Origin: Hoeflea sp.
GTDB taxonomy: Bacteria; Pseudomonadota; Alphaproteobacteria; Rhizobiales; Rhizobiaceae
Length of the DNA: 64,000 nucleotides
Reading direction: 5' to 3'
Assembly: GCF_014359905.1 (NCBI RefSeq)
Contig: NZ_JACIYP010000002.1
Location: forward strand, 120,728-184,727
Positions 37,214-47,781 of the stretch are shown one piece after another (the first letter of the stretch is position 1; each line of letters opens with the position of its first letter). The position numbers and the translations under genes were made by a program. The notes beneath the pieces were generated by a model. The model had not been told where the DNA came from and ran no database searches. It saw nothing but the letters and a program-made list of their open reading frames with translations.

Positions 37214-38650
37214 ATGCAACTCGCCGCCAAACACTTCAAAGCCAGCGCCTCAAAGGCGCTTGTTGACGCGCAACTGCAGAAGGCTCTCGGCAATGTCGAG
37301 AAGGGCTTCATCGACAAACGCCAGAAAGCCGCCGACGCGCTGCCGGAATTCGATGCGCTGCGCGACAACGCCCGCGACATCAAGAACCATGTCCTCGCCC
37401 ATCTCGATCTTTATCTCGAGGAGTACGAGCGCAATGTGACGGCCTCGGGCGGCGTGGTGCACTGGGCGGAAACCGCCGAGGATGCGCGCCGCATCGTGCT
37501 CGAGATCTGCCAGAAGGCGGGCGCCCGCACGGTAACCAAGGGCAAGTCGATGATCACCGAGGAGATCGCGCTCAACGATCATCTGACCGCCAATGGCATC
37601 GAGCCGGTGGAAACGGACTTGGGCGAGTACATCATCCAGCTTCGCGGCGAATATCCGAGCCACATCATCGCGCCGGCGGTGCATCTGAACAAGGAGCAGG
37701 TGGAGGGCGATTTCCGCCGGGTGCACACGCATCTGCCCGAAGGGCGCGATCTGAGCGATCCCGTGGCGCTGCTCGGCGAGGCCCGCGACGTGCTGCGCCA
37801 GCGCTACTTCGCCGCCGATGTCGGCATTACCGGCGCCAATTTCCTGATCGCCGAGACCGGAACCTCGGTGATCGTCACCAATGAAGGCAATGGCGACCTG
37901 ACGCAGACGCTTGGCAAGATCCATGTCGTTGTCGCCTCCATCGAGAAGATCGTGCCGACGCTGGAGGATACCTCGCAGATCCTCAGAGTTCTTGCCCGGT
38001 CAGCCACCGGCCAGGACATGAGCGTCTACACCACCTTCTCAACCGGGCCGAAACGCCCCGAGGACCCGGACGGGCCGGACCAATACCATGTCGTGCTTCT
38101 GGACAATGGCCGCTCGGCCATGCTCGGCACCGAGTACCAGGACATGCTGCGCTGCATCCGCTGCGGCGCCTGCATGAACCATTGCCCGGTCTATCACGCG
38201 GTCGGCGGCCACGCCTACGGGTCGGTCTATCCCGGACCGATGGGGGCGGTGCTGACGCCGTCGCTCAACGGCATCGAGGAGACCGGGCAATTGCCCAACG
38301 CGTCGACCTTCTGCGGCCGCTGCGAGGCGGTGTGCCCGATGCGGATTCCCCTGCCCAAGATGATGCGGCATTGGCGCGAGCGCGAATTCGAGCGCAACCT
38401 GACGCCGCTGACCGCGCGCTACGGCCTCAAGGTCTGGGCCTTTTTCGCCAAGCGGCCGAAGCTCTACCGCCTTGTCGTCTCGTTCGGCATGCCCGTGCTG
38501 TCGCTGTTCGGCGGCTCGTCGCGGCGCTTTCACAGCCTGCCGTTCGCCGGCGGCTGGACCCGCCATCGCGACCTGCCGGCCCCCGAGGGCCGCACATTCC
38601 TGCAGGCGTGGGCGCAGCGCGATGCGCTCAAGCAGGAGGCGGGACTTTGA
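37214..38650 (+). CDS. lutB: L-lactate oxidation iron-sulfur protein LutB
   Basis: 478 residues. The N-terminal LUD domain (NFLIAETGTSVIVTNEGNGDL) is followed by 4Fe-4S motifs CIRCGACMNHCPVY and CGRCEAVCPMRIPL and a hydrophobic/basic C-terminus. It carries electrons in the LutABC lactate dehydrogenase. ATG 37214 is preceded by CAGGAG. Its stop overlaps the lutC TTG. Confidence 0.93.
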   Translation: MQLAAKHFKASASKALVDAQLQKALGNVEKGFIDKRQKAADALPEFDALRDNARDIKNHVLAHLDLYLEEYERNVTASGGVVHWAETAEDARRIVLEICQKAGARTVTKGKSMITEEIALNDHLTANGIEPVETDLGEYIIQLRGEYPSHIIAPAVHLNKEQVEGDFRRVHTHLPEGRDLSDPVALLGEARDVLRQRYFAADVGITGANFLIAETGTSVIVTNEGNGDLTQTLGKIHVVVASIEKIVPTLEDTSQILRVLARSATGQDMSVYTTFSTGPKRPEDPDGPDQYHVVLLDNGRSAMLGTEYQDMLRCIRCGACMNHCPVYHAVGGHAYGSVYPGPMGAVLTPSLNGIEETGQLPNASTFCGRCEAVCPMRIPLPKMMRHWREREFERNLTPLTARYGLKVWAFFAKRPKLYRLVVSFGMPVLSLFGGSSRRFHSLPFAGGWTRHRDLPAPEGRTFLQAWAQRDALKQEAGL

Positions 38651-39318
38651 GTGGCCGTGATACGGTGCTGGGCAAGATCCGGGCCTCGATCGGGGTCTCG
38701 GGCGCGGATGAGGCCCGCAAGACAACCGTGGCCGCACGGCTTGAGCAAACGCCCACCGGCGTCATTCCGGCACGAGCACAGCTGCCCATGGCGGGTCAGC
38801 TGGAGCTGTTTTGCACCATGGCCTCGAAATTTGGCGCGACCGTGACGCGGGTGAGCGACTATAAGAAGGTGCCCGCAGAAATCAGCGCTTATTTGCGAAC
38901 CCGCAACCTGCCTTCCGAAATCCGCATGGGCGCCGACGAACGCCTGGCGAAGGCTGACTGGAGTTCGGAGAAAACCCTCGAGGTGCGCCACGGCGCGTCG
39001 GACGGCGGCGACCTGGCGGGTGTCAGCCACGCGATGGCGGGCATTGCCGAAACCGGTACTCTGGCGCTGCATTCCGGTGCGGCCAATCCGACCACCATCA
39101 ATTTCCTTCCCGAGCATCACATTGTGGTGCTCAAGGCCGGCGACATCAAGGGCGACATGGAAAGCGTCTGGGCGATGATGCGCATGGATCTGGGCAAGGG
39201 CGTCATGCCGCGCGCCCTCAACCTGGTGACCGGGCCGTCGCGCTCGGGCGACATCGAGCAGACCATCATCCTGGGCGCCCACGGACCCAAGGCGCTGCAT
39301 ATCGTTGTGGTGGAGTGA
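38647..39318 (+). CDS. lutC: Lactate utilisation protein LutC (LUD domain)
   Basis: 223 residues from TTG 38647 (MSGRDTVLGKIRASIGV), with AGGAGG eight bases upstream and TTGA overlap with lutB. The LUD-domain C-terminus carries GIAETGTLALHSGAANPTTINFLPEHHIVVL and PSRSGDIEQTIILGAHGPKALHIVVV. Third component of the LutABC complex. Longer in-frame starts lie inside lutB and are rejected. No lactate permease gene is adjacent. Confidence 0.92.
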   Translation: MSGRDTVLGKIRASIGVSGADEARKTTVAARLEQTPTGVIPARAQLPMAGQLELFCTMASKFGATVTRVSDYKKVPAEISAYLRTRNLPSEIRMGADERLAKADWSSEKTLEVRHGASDGGDLAGVSHAMAGIAETGTLALHSGAANPTTINFLPEHHIVVLKAGDIKGDMESVWAMMRMDLGKGVMPRALNLVTGPSRSGDIEQTIILGAHGPKALHIVVVE

Positions 39319-39420
39319 ACGCCTTGAGCGATGCGACGCCACAGGTGCACCGTCCCGCTTGACGATGGGTGGGATTTGGATCTAGCTCCATTCTGAATTG
39401 CCACGATCCGGAGTCCCGCC

Positions 39421-40059
39421 ATGCCCGTTTCAGCCGAACATTTCGCAGCCTTTGTCGTGGCCAGCATCATCTTGCTGATCATTCCCGGCCCGACCATCAT
39501 CATGGTCGTAACCCAAGCGCTGGCGCACGGGCGCAAGGTGGCGTTCGCAAGCGTGATGGGTGTTGGGCTTGGCGATCTGGTTGCGACCTCGCTGTCGATT
39601 GCCGGCGCGGGTGCACTTCTGGCCGCATCCGCCTCGCTGTTCCAGGCTCTGAAGTTCGTCGGCGCCGCCTATCTGATCTGGATCGGCTACAAGATGTGGC
39701 GCGCACCGGTGAGCATTCCCGACATGCACGAAGCCGACCTTCCCACCGGGTCAGGCCGGCCCGCGGTCATTTTCCGCGATTCGTTCCTGATCACGGCGCT
39801 CAATCCCAAGGGCATCCTGTTTTTCGTGGCCTTCGTGCCGCAATTCATCGATCCCGCCTTGCCCTATGCGCCGCAGGCCGCACTCTATGTGTCGACCTTC
39901 ACCGTGCTGGGCATTCTCAATGCGGCGATGTTCGCCTTTCTGGCCGCCGGCGCCCGGCAGACCATCCGCCGCCCGCAGGTGATGAAAGTTGCCATGCGCA
40001 CCGGCGGATCGCTGCTGATGATGGCCGGCGTCGCCGCGGCCCTGACCCGGCGCGCCTGA
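39421..40059 (+). CDS. LysE/RhtB-family amino-acid exporter
   Basis: 212 residues with five to six helices. IPGPTIIMVVTQALAHGRKVAFASVMGVGLGDL and ITALNPKGILFFVAFVPQFIDP are the signature segments of the family. It exports amino acids or analogues (homoserine lactone, threonine, leucine type); substrate unknown. It stands alone between lutC and rsmE. Confidence 0.9.
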   Translation: MPVSAEHFAAFVVASIILLIIPGPTIIMVVTQALAHGRKVAFASVMGVGLGDLVATSLSIAGAGALLAASASLFQALKFVGAAYLIWIGYKMWRAPVSIPDMHEADLPTGSGRPAVIFRDSFLITALNPKGILFFVAFVPQFIDPALPYAPQAALYVSTFTVLGILNAAMFAFLAAGARQTIRRPQVMKVAMRTGGSLLMMAGVAAALTRRA

Positions 40060-40103
40060 TCAAGCCATCCGCCCGATCTGCGGCACCGCGAAGGGACGCA
40101 AAA

Positions 40104-40838
40104 ATGCGCGCCAATTACAAACTGCAACGGCTTTTCATTGATGCGCCGCTCACATCCGGCGAGACCGAGCCGCTGGGAAAGGATCAGGCGCATTACCTGC
40201 TGAGCGTGCTCAGGCTTGATGAGGGTGCGCAAGTGCTCGTGTTCAACGGCCGCGACGGCGAATTTGCCGCCACGCTCAGGCCGCAAGGCAAGAAGGCCGC
40301 AAATCTTGAGATCGGCGGTCAGACCCGCGTGCAGCCTCCGCAATCGCGCCTCGATTTCCTGTTCGCGCCAATCAAGGTCGGCCGGCTCGACTATCTGGTG
40401 CAGAAGGCCACGGAAATGGGGGTAGGCCGGATCACGCCGGTGTTCACCGACCATACCCAGCTACACAAGGTCAATGGTCCGCGACTTGAAGCCAACATCC
40501 TTGAAGCCGCCGAGCAATGCGGCAATCTGGCGATTCCCGAGCTCGGGCCAGCCGTCAAGCTGGAGGCCCTGCTGGCAGACTGGGATCCGGCGCGACGGAT
40601 CATCTTCTGCAATGAAAGCGAGGCCGGCAACAATCCAGCCGCTGCGCTTTCGGCCATCACCGAGCACGATCTGGCGCTTCTGATCGGCCCCGAGGGCGGG
40701 TTTTCCGAACGCGAGCGGGAGAAGCTTACCTCCCTGCCGTTTGTCACGCCGATCCCGCTCGGACCGCGCATCCTGAGAGCGGATACGGCAGCCGTGGCAG
40801 CCCTGACCGCAGTGCAGATGACGATTGGTGACTGGTAG
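40104..40838 (+). CDS. rsmE: 16S rRNA (uracil1498-N3)-methyltransferase RsmE
   Basis: 244 residues from ATG 40104 (MRANYKLQRLFIDAPL). A PUA-like N-terminal domain is followed by a SPOUT (alpha/beta knot) domain with KATEMGVGRITPVFTDHTQ, LLIGPEGGFSEREREKL and PLGPRILRADTAAVAALTAVQ, all canonical. It methylates U1498 in the 30S subunit. It precedes gshA, a usual rhizobial pairing. Confidence 0.95.
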   Translation: MRANYKLQRLFIDAPLTSGETEPLGKDQAHYLLSVLRLDEGAQVLVFNGRDGEFAATLRPQGKKAANLEIGGQTRVQPPQSRLDFLFAPIKVGRLDYLVQKATEMGVGRITPVFTDHTQLHKVNGPRLEANILEAAEQCGNLAIPELGPAVKLEALLADWDPARRIIFCNESEAGNNPAAALSAITEHDLALLIGPEGGFSEREREKLTSLPFVTPIPLGPRILRADTAAVAALTAVQMTIGDW

Positions 40839-40981
40839 GGGTGCAGGCGCCCGTTCACATCAATCTTCTTTGATGGAACGATCAGGCATTTTCGCTTGCA
40901 TGGCGGACCGGTTCCGGTCCAAGCAGCATCAGCATGCGGGGTTTGAACCCGCGGCAATGACCAGACGATAAAGGGCCGGAT

Positions 40982-42355
40982 ATGGCGCGCGACACCACCG
41001 ACGATACCCCGATCAGCACAGTCAGCGAGCTGGCGGACTGGATGGCCGCAGGCTGCAAGCCGAAGGAAAAATGGCGCATCGGCACCGAGCACGAAAAATT
41101 CGTGTTTTTCACCGGATCGCTCGAACCCGTCCCCTACGAGGGCGAACGCTCCATCAGGGCGCTGCTGGAAGGCATGGCGATGATGCTGGGCTGGGAGCCG
41201 ATCATCGACGCGGGAAAGATCATCGGACTCGTGGAGCCCACGGGGCACGGCGCCATCAGCCTGGAGCCGGGCGGGCAGTTCGAACTGTCGGGCGCGCCGC
41301 TTGAAACCATCCACCAGACCTGCCGGGAATCGAATGCGCATCTGGCGCAAGTGCGCGAGATCGCGGCACCGCTCGGCATCGGCTTTCTGGGCATGGGCGG
41401 CAGCCCGTCGTGGTCCCTGGCGGAAACCCCCAGAATGCCCAAATCGCGTTACGACATCATGACCCGCTACATGCCGAAGGTCGGCAGCCAGGGGCTCGAC
41501 ATGATGTACCGGACCTGCACGATTCAGGTGAATCTCGACTTCTCCTCGGAAGCCGACATGCGCCGCAAGATGCAGCTCGGCATGAAGCTGCAGCCGCTGG
41601 CGACCGCCCTGTTCGCCGCCTCGCCCTTCACCGAAGGCAAGCCCAATGGCCTGGTTTCCTGGCGCGGCGACATCTGGCGCGACACCGACAACCAGCGCTC
41701 GGGGCAATTGCCGTTCGTCTATTCCGATGATTTCTGCTTCATGGATTACGTCGAATGGGCGCTCGATGTGCCGATGTATTTCGTGCTCCGCGACGGCCGC
41801 TATCACGAGGCCACGCATGTCACCTTCCGCCAGTTCATGAATGGCGCACTGAAGGGCGAGCTGGACCAGCCGATGCCGACGATGGGCGACTGGACCAACC
41901 ATCTGGGCACCCTGTTCCCCGATGCGCGGCTGAAACGCTTCATAGAAATGCGCGGCGCCGATGGCGGACCGTGGCGGCGGATCTGCGCCCTGCCCGCGCT
42001 CTGGGTCGGGCTGCTGTATGATGAAAACGCGCTGAACGAAGCGCTGGAGCTGGTGCGCGACTGGAGCCTGGATGAGGTGAACGCGATCCGCGACAGCACG
42101 CCGAAAGAAGGATTGAACGCACGGATCAAGGGCCATTCGCTGCGCGACATCGGCCGCGAGGTGCTTGGCATCTCCCGGCGTGGACTGGTCAACCGGGCGT
42201 GCCTGAATTCGGAGGGCAATGACGAAAGCCATTTCCTGGCGCCGCTCGAGGAAACCATCGCCCGCGGCACGACGCTCGCCGAGGAAATGCTGGCGCTGTA
42301 TCACGGGCGCTGGAACGGCAGCGTCGATCCGGTGTTTGAGGACTATGCTTATTGA
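40982..42355 (+). CDS. gshA: Glutamate-cysteine ligase (plant/alphaproteobacterial type)
   Basis: 457 residues. GTEHEKFVF, GLVEPTGHGAISLEPGGQFELSGAPLETIHQTC and MMYRTCTIQVNLDF are GCS2-type signatures. It makes gamma-glutamylcysteine, the first step of glutathione synthesis. This class is redox-regulated in plants by a disulfide; whether it applies here is unknown. Followed by a palindromic hairpin at 42412. Confidence 0.95.
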   Translation: MARDTTDDTPISTVSELADWMAAGCKPKEKWRIGTEHEKFVFFTGSLEPVPYEGERSIRALLEGMAMMLGWEPIIDAGKIIGLVEPTGHGAISLEPGGQFELSGAPLETIHQTCRESNAHLAQVREIAAPLGIGFLGMGGSPSWSLAETPRMPKSRYDIMTRYMPKVGSQGLDMMYRTCTIQVNLDFSSEADMRRKMQLGMKLQPLATALFAASPFTEGKPNGLVSWRGDIWRDTDNQRSGQLPFVYSDDFCFMDYVEWALDVPMYFVLRDGRYHEATHVTFRQFMNGALKGELDQPMPTMGDWTNHLGTLFPDARLKRFIEMRGADGGPWRRICALPALWVGLLYDENALNEALELVRDWSLDEVNAIRDSTPKEGLNARIKGHSLRDIGREVLGISRRGLVNRACLNSEGNDESHFLAPLEETIARGTTLAEEMLALYHGRWNGSVDPVFEDYAY

Positions 42356-42411
42356 GGATCGGCGCCGGGCGGATCTCGTGAGCGCAGGACATGCGACCCC
42401 GGTGGTCTGAC

Positions 42412-42438
42412 CGAAACAGATGGCTCCCATCTGTTTCG
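42412..42438 (+). repeat. 12-bp hairpin with ACAGATG core downstream of gshA
   Basis: CGAAACAGATGG-CTC-CCATCTGTTTCG, a perfect stem about 56 bases after the gshA stop; there is no clear U-tract. It shares the core ACAGATG...CATCTGT with the hairpin after groEL. Confidence 0.6.
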
Positions 42439-42548
42439 AAAAGTCAGCCCCCAGGCAATTGATCTGCTGGATCGCTCCACTAGGCAGGCCCCATTCGGCG
42501 GTATAGTCTTTTCCCAGGCCACATTGGCGCTGGAGGAGAGACGAGTCC

Positions 42549-43427
42549 ATGATGCCACTCTACGATATGATAATGAATGCCCAGAACGGCGAGGCCATGC
42601 GCATGATGGCAAAGCAGTTCGGCCTGAATGAAAGCCAGATGGAACAGGCGACGGCAGCCCTGATGCCGGCCTTCTCCACCGGCCTCAGGCGCAATGCCGC
42701 AAATCCGATGGACATGTCCAATTTCCTGTCAGCGCTCGCCAGCGGCCACCATGCCGGATATTTCGAGAACATGCAGGCAGCCTTCAGCCCGCAAGGCAGG
42801 GAGGAGGGCAACGGCATCCTGGGCCATATATTCGGCTCCAAGGAGGTCAGCCGGGCGGTCGCCGCCCAGGCGGAAGCCGCGACCGGGATCGGACAGGAAA
42901 TCTTCAAGCAGATGCTGCCGGTGCTCGCGACATCGATCATGGGCGGACTGTTCAAGCAGGCGACCGGGCAAGCCGCAGGTCAGCGGCAGGCTGGCGCCAT
43001 GGGCGGCTCCAATCCGATCGGCGACCTGATCACCGAAATGATGCGGCAGGGCATGGGTGGCTCGCGGCCACAACCGGCGCCGCAGGCGTCACCCATGGAC
43101 AATCCGCTCGGACAGATCCTCGAGGGCATGTTTGGCGGGGGGCAGGCGCCGAAGCCGCAGCCGGGCGCAAGCAATCCGTTTGGCGACAATCCGCTCGGCC
43201 AGATTTTCCAGGACATGCTCGGCGGCGCCATGGGTGGCGGGCAGACGCAGCAGGCGCCGGAACCGCAACAGCAACCGGACCGCATGCCGTCGGGGCGTGA
43301 GCGCAACCCCTATGATGATCTGTTCGGCAAGATGTTCGAGTCGGGCCGCGAAGTTCAGAAGGGCTACCAGAAGACCATGGACTCGATATTCGACCAGTAC
43401 CTTCAGGGGATGAACCGGTCAAAGTAA
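42549..43427 (+). CDS. DUF937-family protein
   Basis: 292 residues. The N-terminal ~150 are DUF937-like: MPLYDMIMNAQNGEAMRMMAKQFGL, ALMPAFSTGLRRNAANPM, LPVLATSIMGGLFKQA. The C-terminal half is Gly/Pro/Gln/Met-rich with four variants of NPLGQILEGMFGG, probably disordered or self-assembling. YidB, a DUF937 protein, has no settled function. Single gene. Confidence 0.85.
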   Translation: MMPLYDMIMNAQNGEAMRMMAKQFGLNESQMEQATAALMPAFSTGLRRNAANPMDMSNFLSALASGHHAGYFENMQAAFSPQGREEGNGILGHIFGSKEVSRAVAAQAEAATGIGQEIFKQMLPVLATSIMGGLFKQATGQAAGQRQAGAMGGSNPIGDLITEMMRQGMGGSRPQPAPQASPMDNPLGQILEGMFGGGQAPKPQPGASNPFGDNPLGQIFQDMLGGAMGGGQTQQAPEPQQQPDRMPSGRERNPYDDLFGKMFESGREVQKGYQKTMDSIFDQYLQGMNRSK

Positions 43428-43436
43428 CGGGATATG

Positions 43437-43483
43437 AAAAGCCCGGCCGCGCTGGCTCTCGGGGAGCAGGCAAGCGGCCGGGT
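43437..43483 (-). terminator. Terminator of the DUF1127 gene
   Basis: GCCCGGCCGC (43441-43450) pairs with GCGGCCGGGT (43474-43483), including one G-T pair. On the minus strand the stem is followed by TTTTCAT. It lies 46 bases after the DUF1127 stop. Confidence 0.65.
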
Positions 43484-43528
43484 AAAGGCGGGATACAGGG
43501 CAGTATCCCGCAGGGGACCTAAAGTCGA

Positions 43529-43810
43529 CTAGCGGCAAATGTTGCGCCGCGCGCGGCGGGCCAGTTCGGTTGTCGGATCTGCGTTGAAAGGCACGGATCT
43601 GCCAAAGCGCAGATCGTCACGGGTCAGGCCGATATCCGACAATTGATGATCGGAAAGCTGTTCCAGATTGCCGATCACGCGGCGGTTGAACAGGGCGCGC
43701 AGCAAAGCCTTCACCCTGGCGGTCACGGCGTGAAGAGCATTCAGGGAACCCGGGCCAAAGCTGATGGAGCTGGCAGACGCCCGGGCGGCAGCAGGATTGC
43801 GGGCGTTCAT
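43529..43810 (-). CDS. DUF1127 (YjiS-like) small protein
   Basis: 93 residues from ATG 43810, with AAGGA eight bases upstream; an in-frame ATG at 43819 is nearly equivalent but too close to that site. The C-terminal motif NRRVIGNLEQLSDHQLSDIGLTRDDLRF is DUF1127. Small DUF1127 proteins of rhizobia and Brucella have been tied to metabolic and RNA-related regulation and to control by LysR regulators (VtlR/LsrB). It is divergent from a LysR gene here. Confidence 0.85.
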   Translation of the reverse strand: MNARNPAAARASASSISFGPGSLNALHAVTARVKALLRALFNRRVIGNLEQLSDHQLSDIGLTRDDLRFGRSVPFNADPTTELARRARRNICR

Positions 43811-43952
43811 GGTGATCATCCTTGATACATCGCGCCGTTTGACGGGGGGCCGGCGCACAACCCCCTTTGCAAATCCTATGTCTCAAAAACTGATTGATCA
43901 TACCAGCGAATGTTTCTAATCTTTATCATCAGAACTATTGATAGGAACAACC

Positions 43953-44909
43953 ATGCCTGCCCCCCTTGATATCGATCAGCTGCAAACCTTCGTGGCCATT
44001 GTCGACACCGGCAGCTTCACCCGCGCGGCAGACAAGGTGTTCAAGACCCAGAGCGCGGTGTCGATGCAGATGCGGCGGCTGGAGGAACGCGTCGGCAAAA
44101 CCCTGTTTGTCCGCGACGGCCGCCTGAACCGGCTGAGCGAAGATGGCGAACGGATGCTCGGCTATGCGCGACGCATCATCCGGCTCAACAACGAGACCAT
44201 CGCCGCCTTCGATGACCAGCAGCTCGAAGGCTCGATCCGGATCGGGACGCCGGATGATTACGCTGACCGCTACATGCCCGGCATCATCGCCCGATTCGCC
44301 AAGACCAACCCGAATGTCGAACTCTATATCGAATGCGAGCCCTCGGCCGAACTCGCGGCAAGGCTCGCCCGCGGCGAACTGGATGTAGCCCTTGTCACAC
44401 ACAATCCGCGCGAGCGGACATCGGAAGTGGTGCGCACCGAACCGCTCTACTGGGTCACCTCGATGAACCACACCGTGCATGAGGATGCCGTGGTGCCGCT
44501 GGCTGTGGGCCGCCGCTCCTGCAACTGGCGCAACCTCGCCTGCACGGCGCTGGATTCGGCTGGCAGGGATTACCAGGTGCTGTTCACCAGCTGGTCGGCG
44601 ACGGTGGTGGCCTCGGCGGTACTGTCGGGCCTGGCGGTGTCGCTCTTGCCCGAATGCGCCGTCAGGCCGGGCATGCGGATCCTGTCGCCCGCCGACGGGT
44701 TCCCCTCGCTGCAACCCGCGCAGATCGGCCTGATGAAACGTCCGGGCGCGCCGGCGGCGCTGGTCAACGCCATCTGCGGCCACATCGCCGCCAGCCTCGA
44801 CAACATCACACCAGTGGGGACCGATGAAAAACCGATGTCGGCCATGTCCGGCTCATCGTCGCGCAGGGAGCTGCGGCGCCCGGACATCGATGCGGTGCCT
44901 GCCTGGTGA
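43953..44909 (+). CDS. LysR-family transcriptional regulator
   Basis: 318 residues from ATG 43953 (MPAPLDIDQLQTFVAIVDTGSFTRAADKVF). HTH region KTQSAVSMQMRRLEERVGKTLFVRDGR, then a substrate-binding domain beginning EGSIRIGTPDDYADRYMPGI. LrhA/HexA-like branch by eye. The DUF1127 gene is divergent with a 142-base gap between starts, so it may be its target. Effector unknown. Confidence 0.88.
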   Translation: MPAPLDIDQLQTFVAIVDTGSFTRAADKVFKTQSAVSMQMRRLEERVGKTLFVRDGRLNRLSEDGERMLGYARRIIRLNNETIAAFDDQQLEGSIRIGTPDDYADRYMPGIIARFAKTNPNVELYIECEPSAELAARLARGELDVALVTHNPRERTSEVVRTEPLYWVTSMNHTVHEDAVVPLAVGRRSCNWRNLACTALDSAGRDYQVLFTSWSATVVASAVLSGLAVSLLPECAVRPGMRILSPADGFPSLQPAQIGLMKRPGAPAALVNAICGHIAASLDNITPVGTDEKPMSAMSGSSSRRELRRPDIDAVPAW

Positions 44910-44941
44910 ATGGTGCCGAGAGATGAGCGCCAGGAACCTGA

Positions 44942-45355
44942 TCAGGCGATATGAACAGCCAAGAGCAGCCACTGCACGAAATTGACGGCCAGACTCGCGA
45001 TGAACAGCCGGCGACGGAGCCGGACCCGGTTTGATGTCACGTGCACATAGGCATGGGCGGCGCGCGCCAGCACGAAGGCCCAGGCGACGACAACTGCGGC
45101 AATCCCTGCCCCGCCGGTGACAAACAGCGACAGGCAGGCTGCGTAGAACAGCACCGGCAATTCAAATTGGTTGGTCAGGTTGCGCGCGGCAGTGGCGCTT
45201 GGCTCGGGTTCGATCGAAGGAACCTTGAAATCCGAGACCTTGGCTGTGCCCGCCTTGACCGCGCCGAGACGCCGCGCGGAGACCACCATGTAGATCGCGT
45301 AGGTCAAGAGAACCTGGGCCAGGACCGGCCAGAAGATTGCGGTGGATGCGGTCAT
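44942..45355 (-). CDS. MAPEG-family membrane protein
   Basis: 137 residues with four helices. ARNLTNQFELPVLFYAACLSLFV and ARAAHAYVHVTSNRVRLRRRLFIASLAVNFVQWLLL fit the prokaryotic MAPEG family, whose eukaryotic members handle eicosanoids and glutathione. The bacterial function is unknown. Converges with the LysR gene. Confidence 0.85.
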   Translation of the reverse strand: MTASTAIFWPVLAQVLLTYAIYMVVSARRLGAVKAGTAKVSDFKVPSIEPEPSATAARNLTNQFELPVLFYAACLSLFVTGGAGIAAVVVAWAFVLARAAHAYVHVTSNRVRLRRRLFIASLAVNFVQWLLLAVHIA

Positions 45356-45452
45356 GGGCGTGCACCTGAACGAGTGTGAACAATCCGGCCTTCCCTAGAC
45401 CGGGCCTGCGGCAACGGCAAGGGCGGGCGGTCGACGGTCCGAAGCCCGGACA

Positions 45453-46054
45453 CTAGGTGTCCGGCGCGGCCGGTTGGCGCGGGCCTTTCCAGCGGCCGAC
45501 CCAGAGCGCGACGATGAGCACGGCGGCGAGGGCGAGCGTGATGTACTTGCCGCGGGTCAGGACCTGCAGCACGAAAACGAGCGAGGTGTTGAAGCCTGCT
45601 GTCATCGCCTCCGGGCCGTACATCGCATCGGCCACGGCGTTTTCGAGAAAATCGCAGGCGAGATAGGTGAACGCCAGGGCCAGAACCAGTCCGATGCCGA
45701 TGCTGACTGCCCGCGAGGGCTCGGCCAGCCTTCGCCCGGCATAGACCGAGGCAAAGGCCAGGAAGCCCAAGCTTGCGGCCAGCAGCGGCGGAAACACCAG
45801 GTCGGAGCGCGCATGCATGGCCACATAGGCTGCCGAAGCGCTCTGCCTGCCCTCGGCCCCGGCCCGTGCGGCGTCAGCCTGGAAGGCGGCATAGAGCGCA
45901 CGCGTGGCTTCCTCGTCATGGCCAAGCGGCTTGGCGTCGGGCACCGTCATTCCGCCCAGCAATGCACTGAGCGCGGGCGTCTCGACGAGGGCCATGTATC
46001 CCAACAGGCCGGCCGTGATCACGCACACGAGCCAGCCAAGCCAGAGCCATTTCA

Positions 46055-46055
<1 letters not shown>
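45453..46055 (-). CDS. Membrane protein of unknown function downstream of guaB
   Basis: 200 residues with about four helices: WLGWLVCVITAGLLGYMALV, FPPLLAASLGFLAFASVYAG, SIGIGLVLALAFTYLACDFLE and YITLALAAVLIVALWVG. The region between the first and second is a hydrophilic periplasmic or cytosolic loop of ~60 residues. No family recognised. Its ATG overlaps the guaB stop by one base (TAATG), so it is translationally coupled to guaB. Confidence 0.7.
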
Positions 46056-47719
<1,664 letters not shown>

Positions 47720-47728
47720 TCATGACAA

Positions 47729-47752
47729 AACCCGGGCATCGCTGCCCGGGTT
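47729..47752 (-). terminator. Terminator of the metallo-beta-lactamase gene
   Basis: AACCCGGGCA-TCGC-TGCCCGGGTT, a 10-bp stem; on the minus strand it is followed by TTTGTCAT. It begins 30 bases after the stop at 47782. Confidence 0.75.
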
Positions 47753-47781
47753 CTGGCTCTCACACATATCCGACCTGATGC

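Noticed and set aside
39369..40838. A 489-residue frame across lysE and rsmE
   Set aside because: Only the part from 40104 resembles RsmE; the rest is a shadow of the LysE gene.
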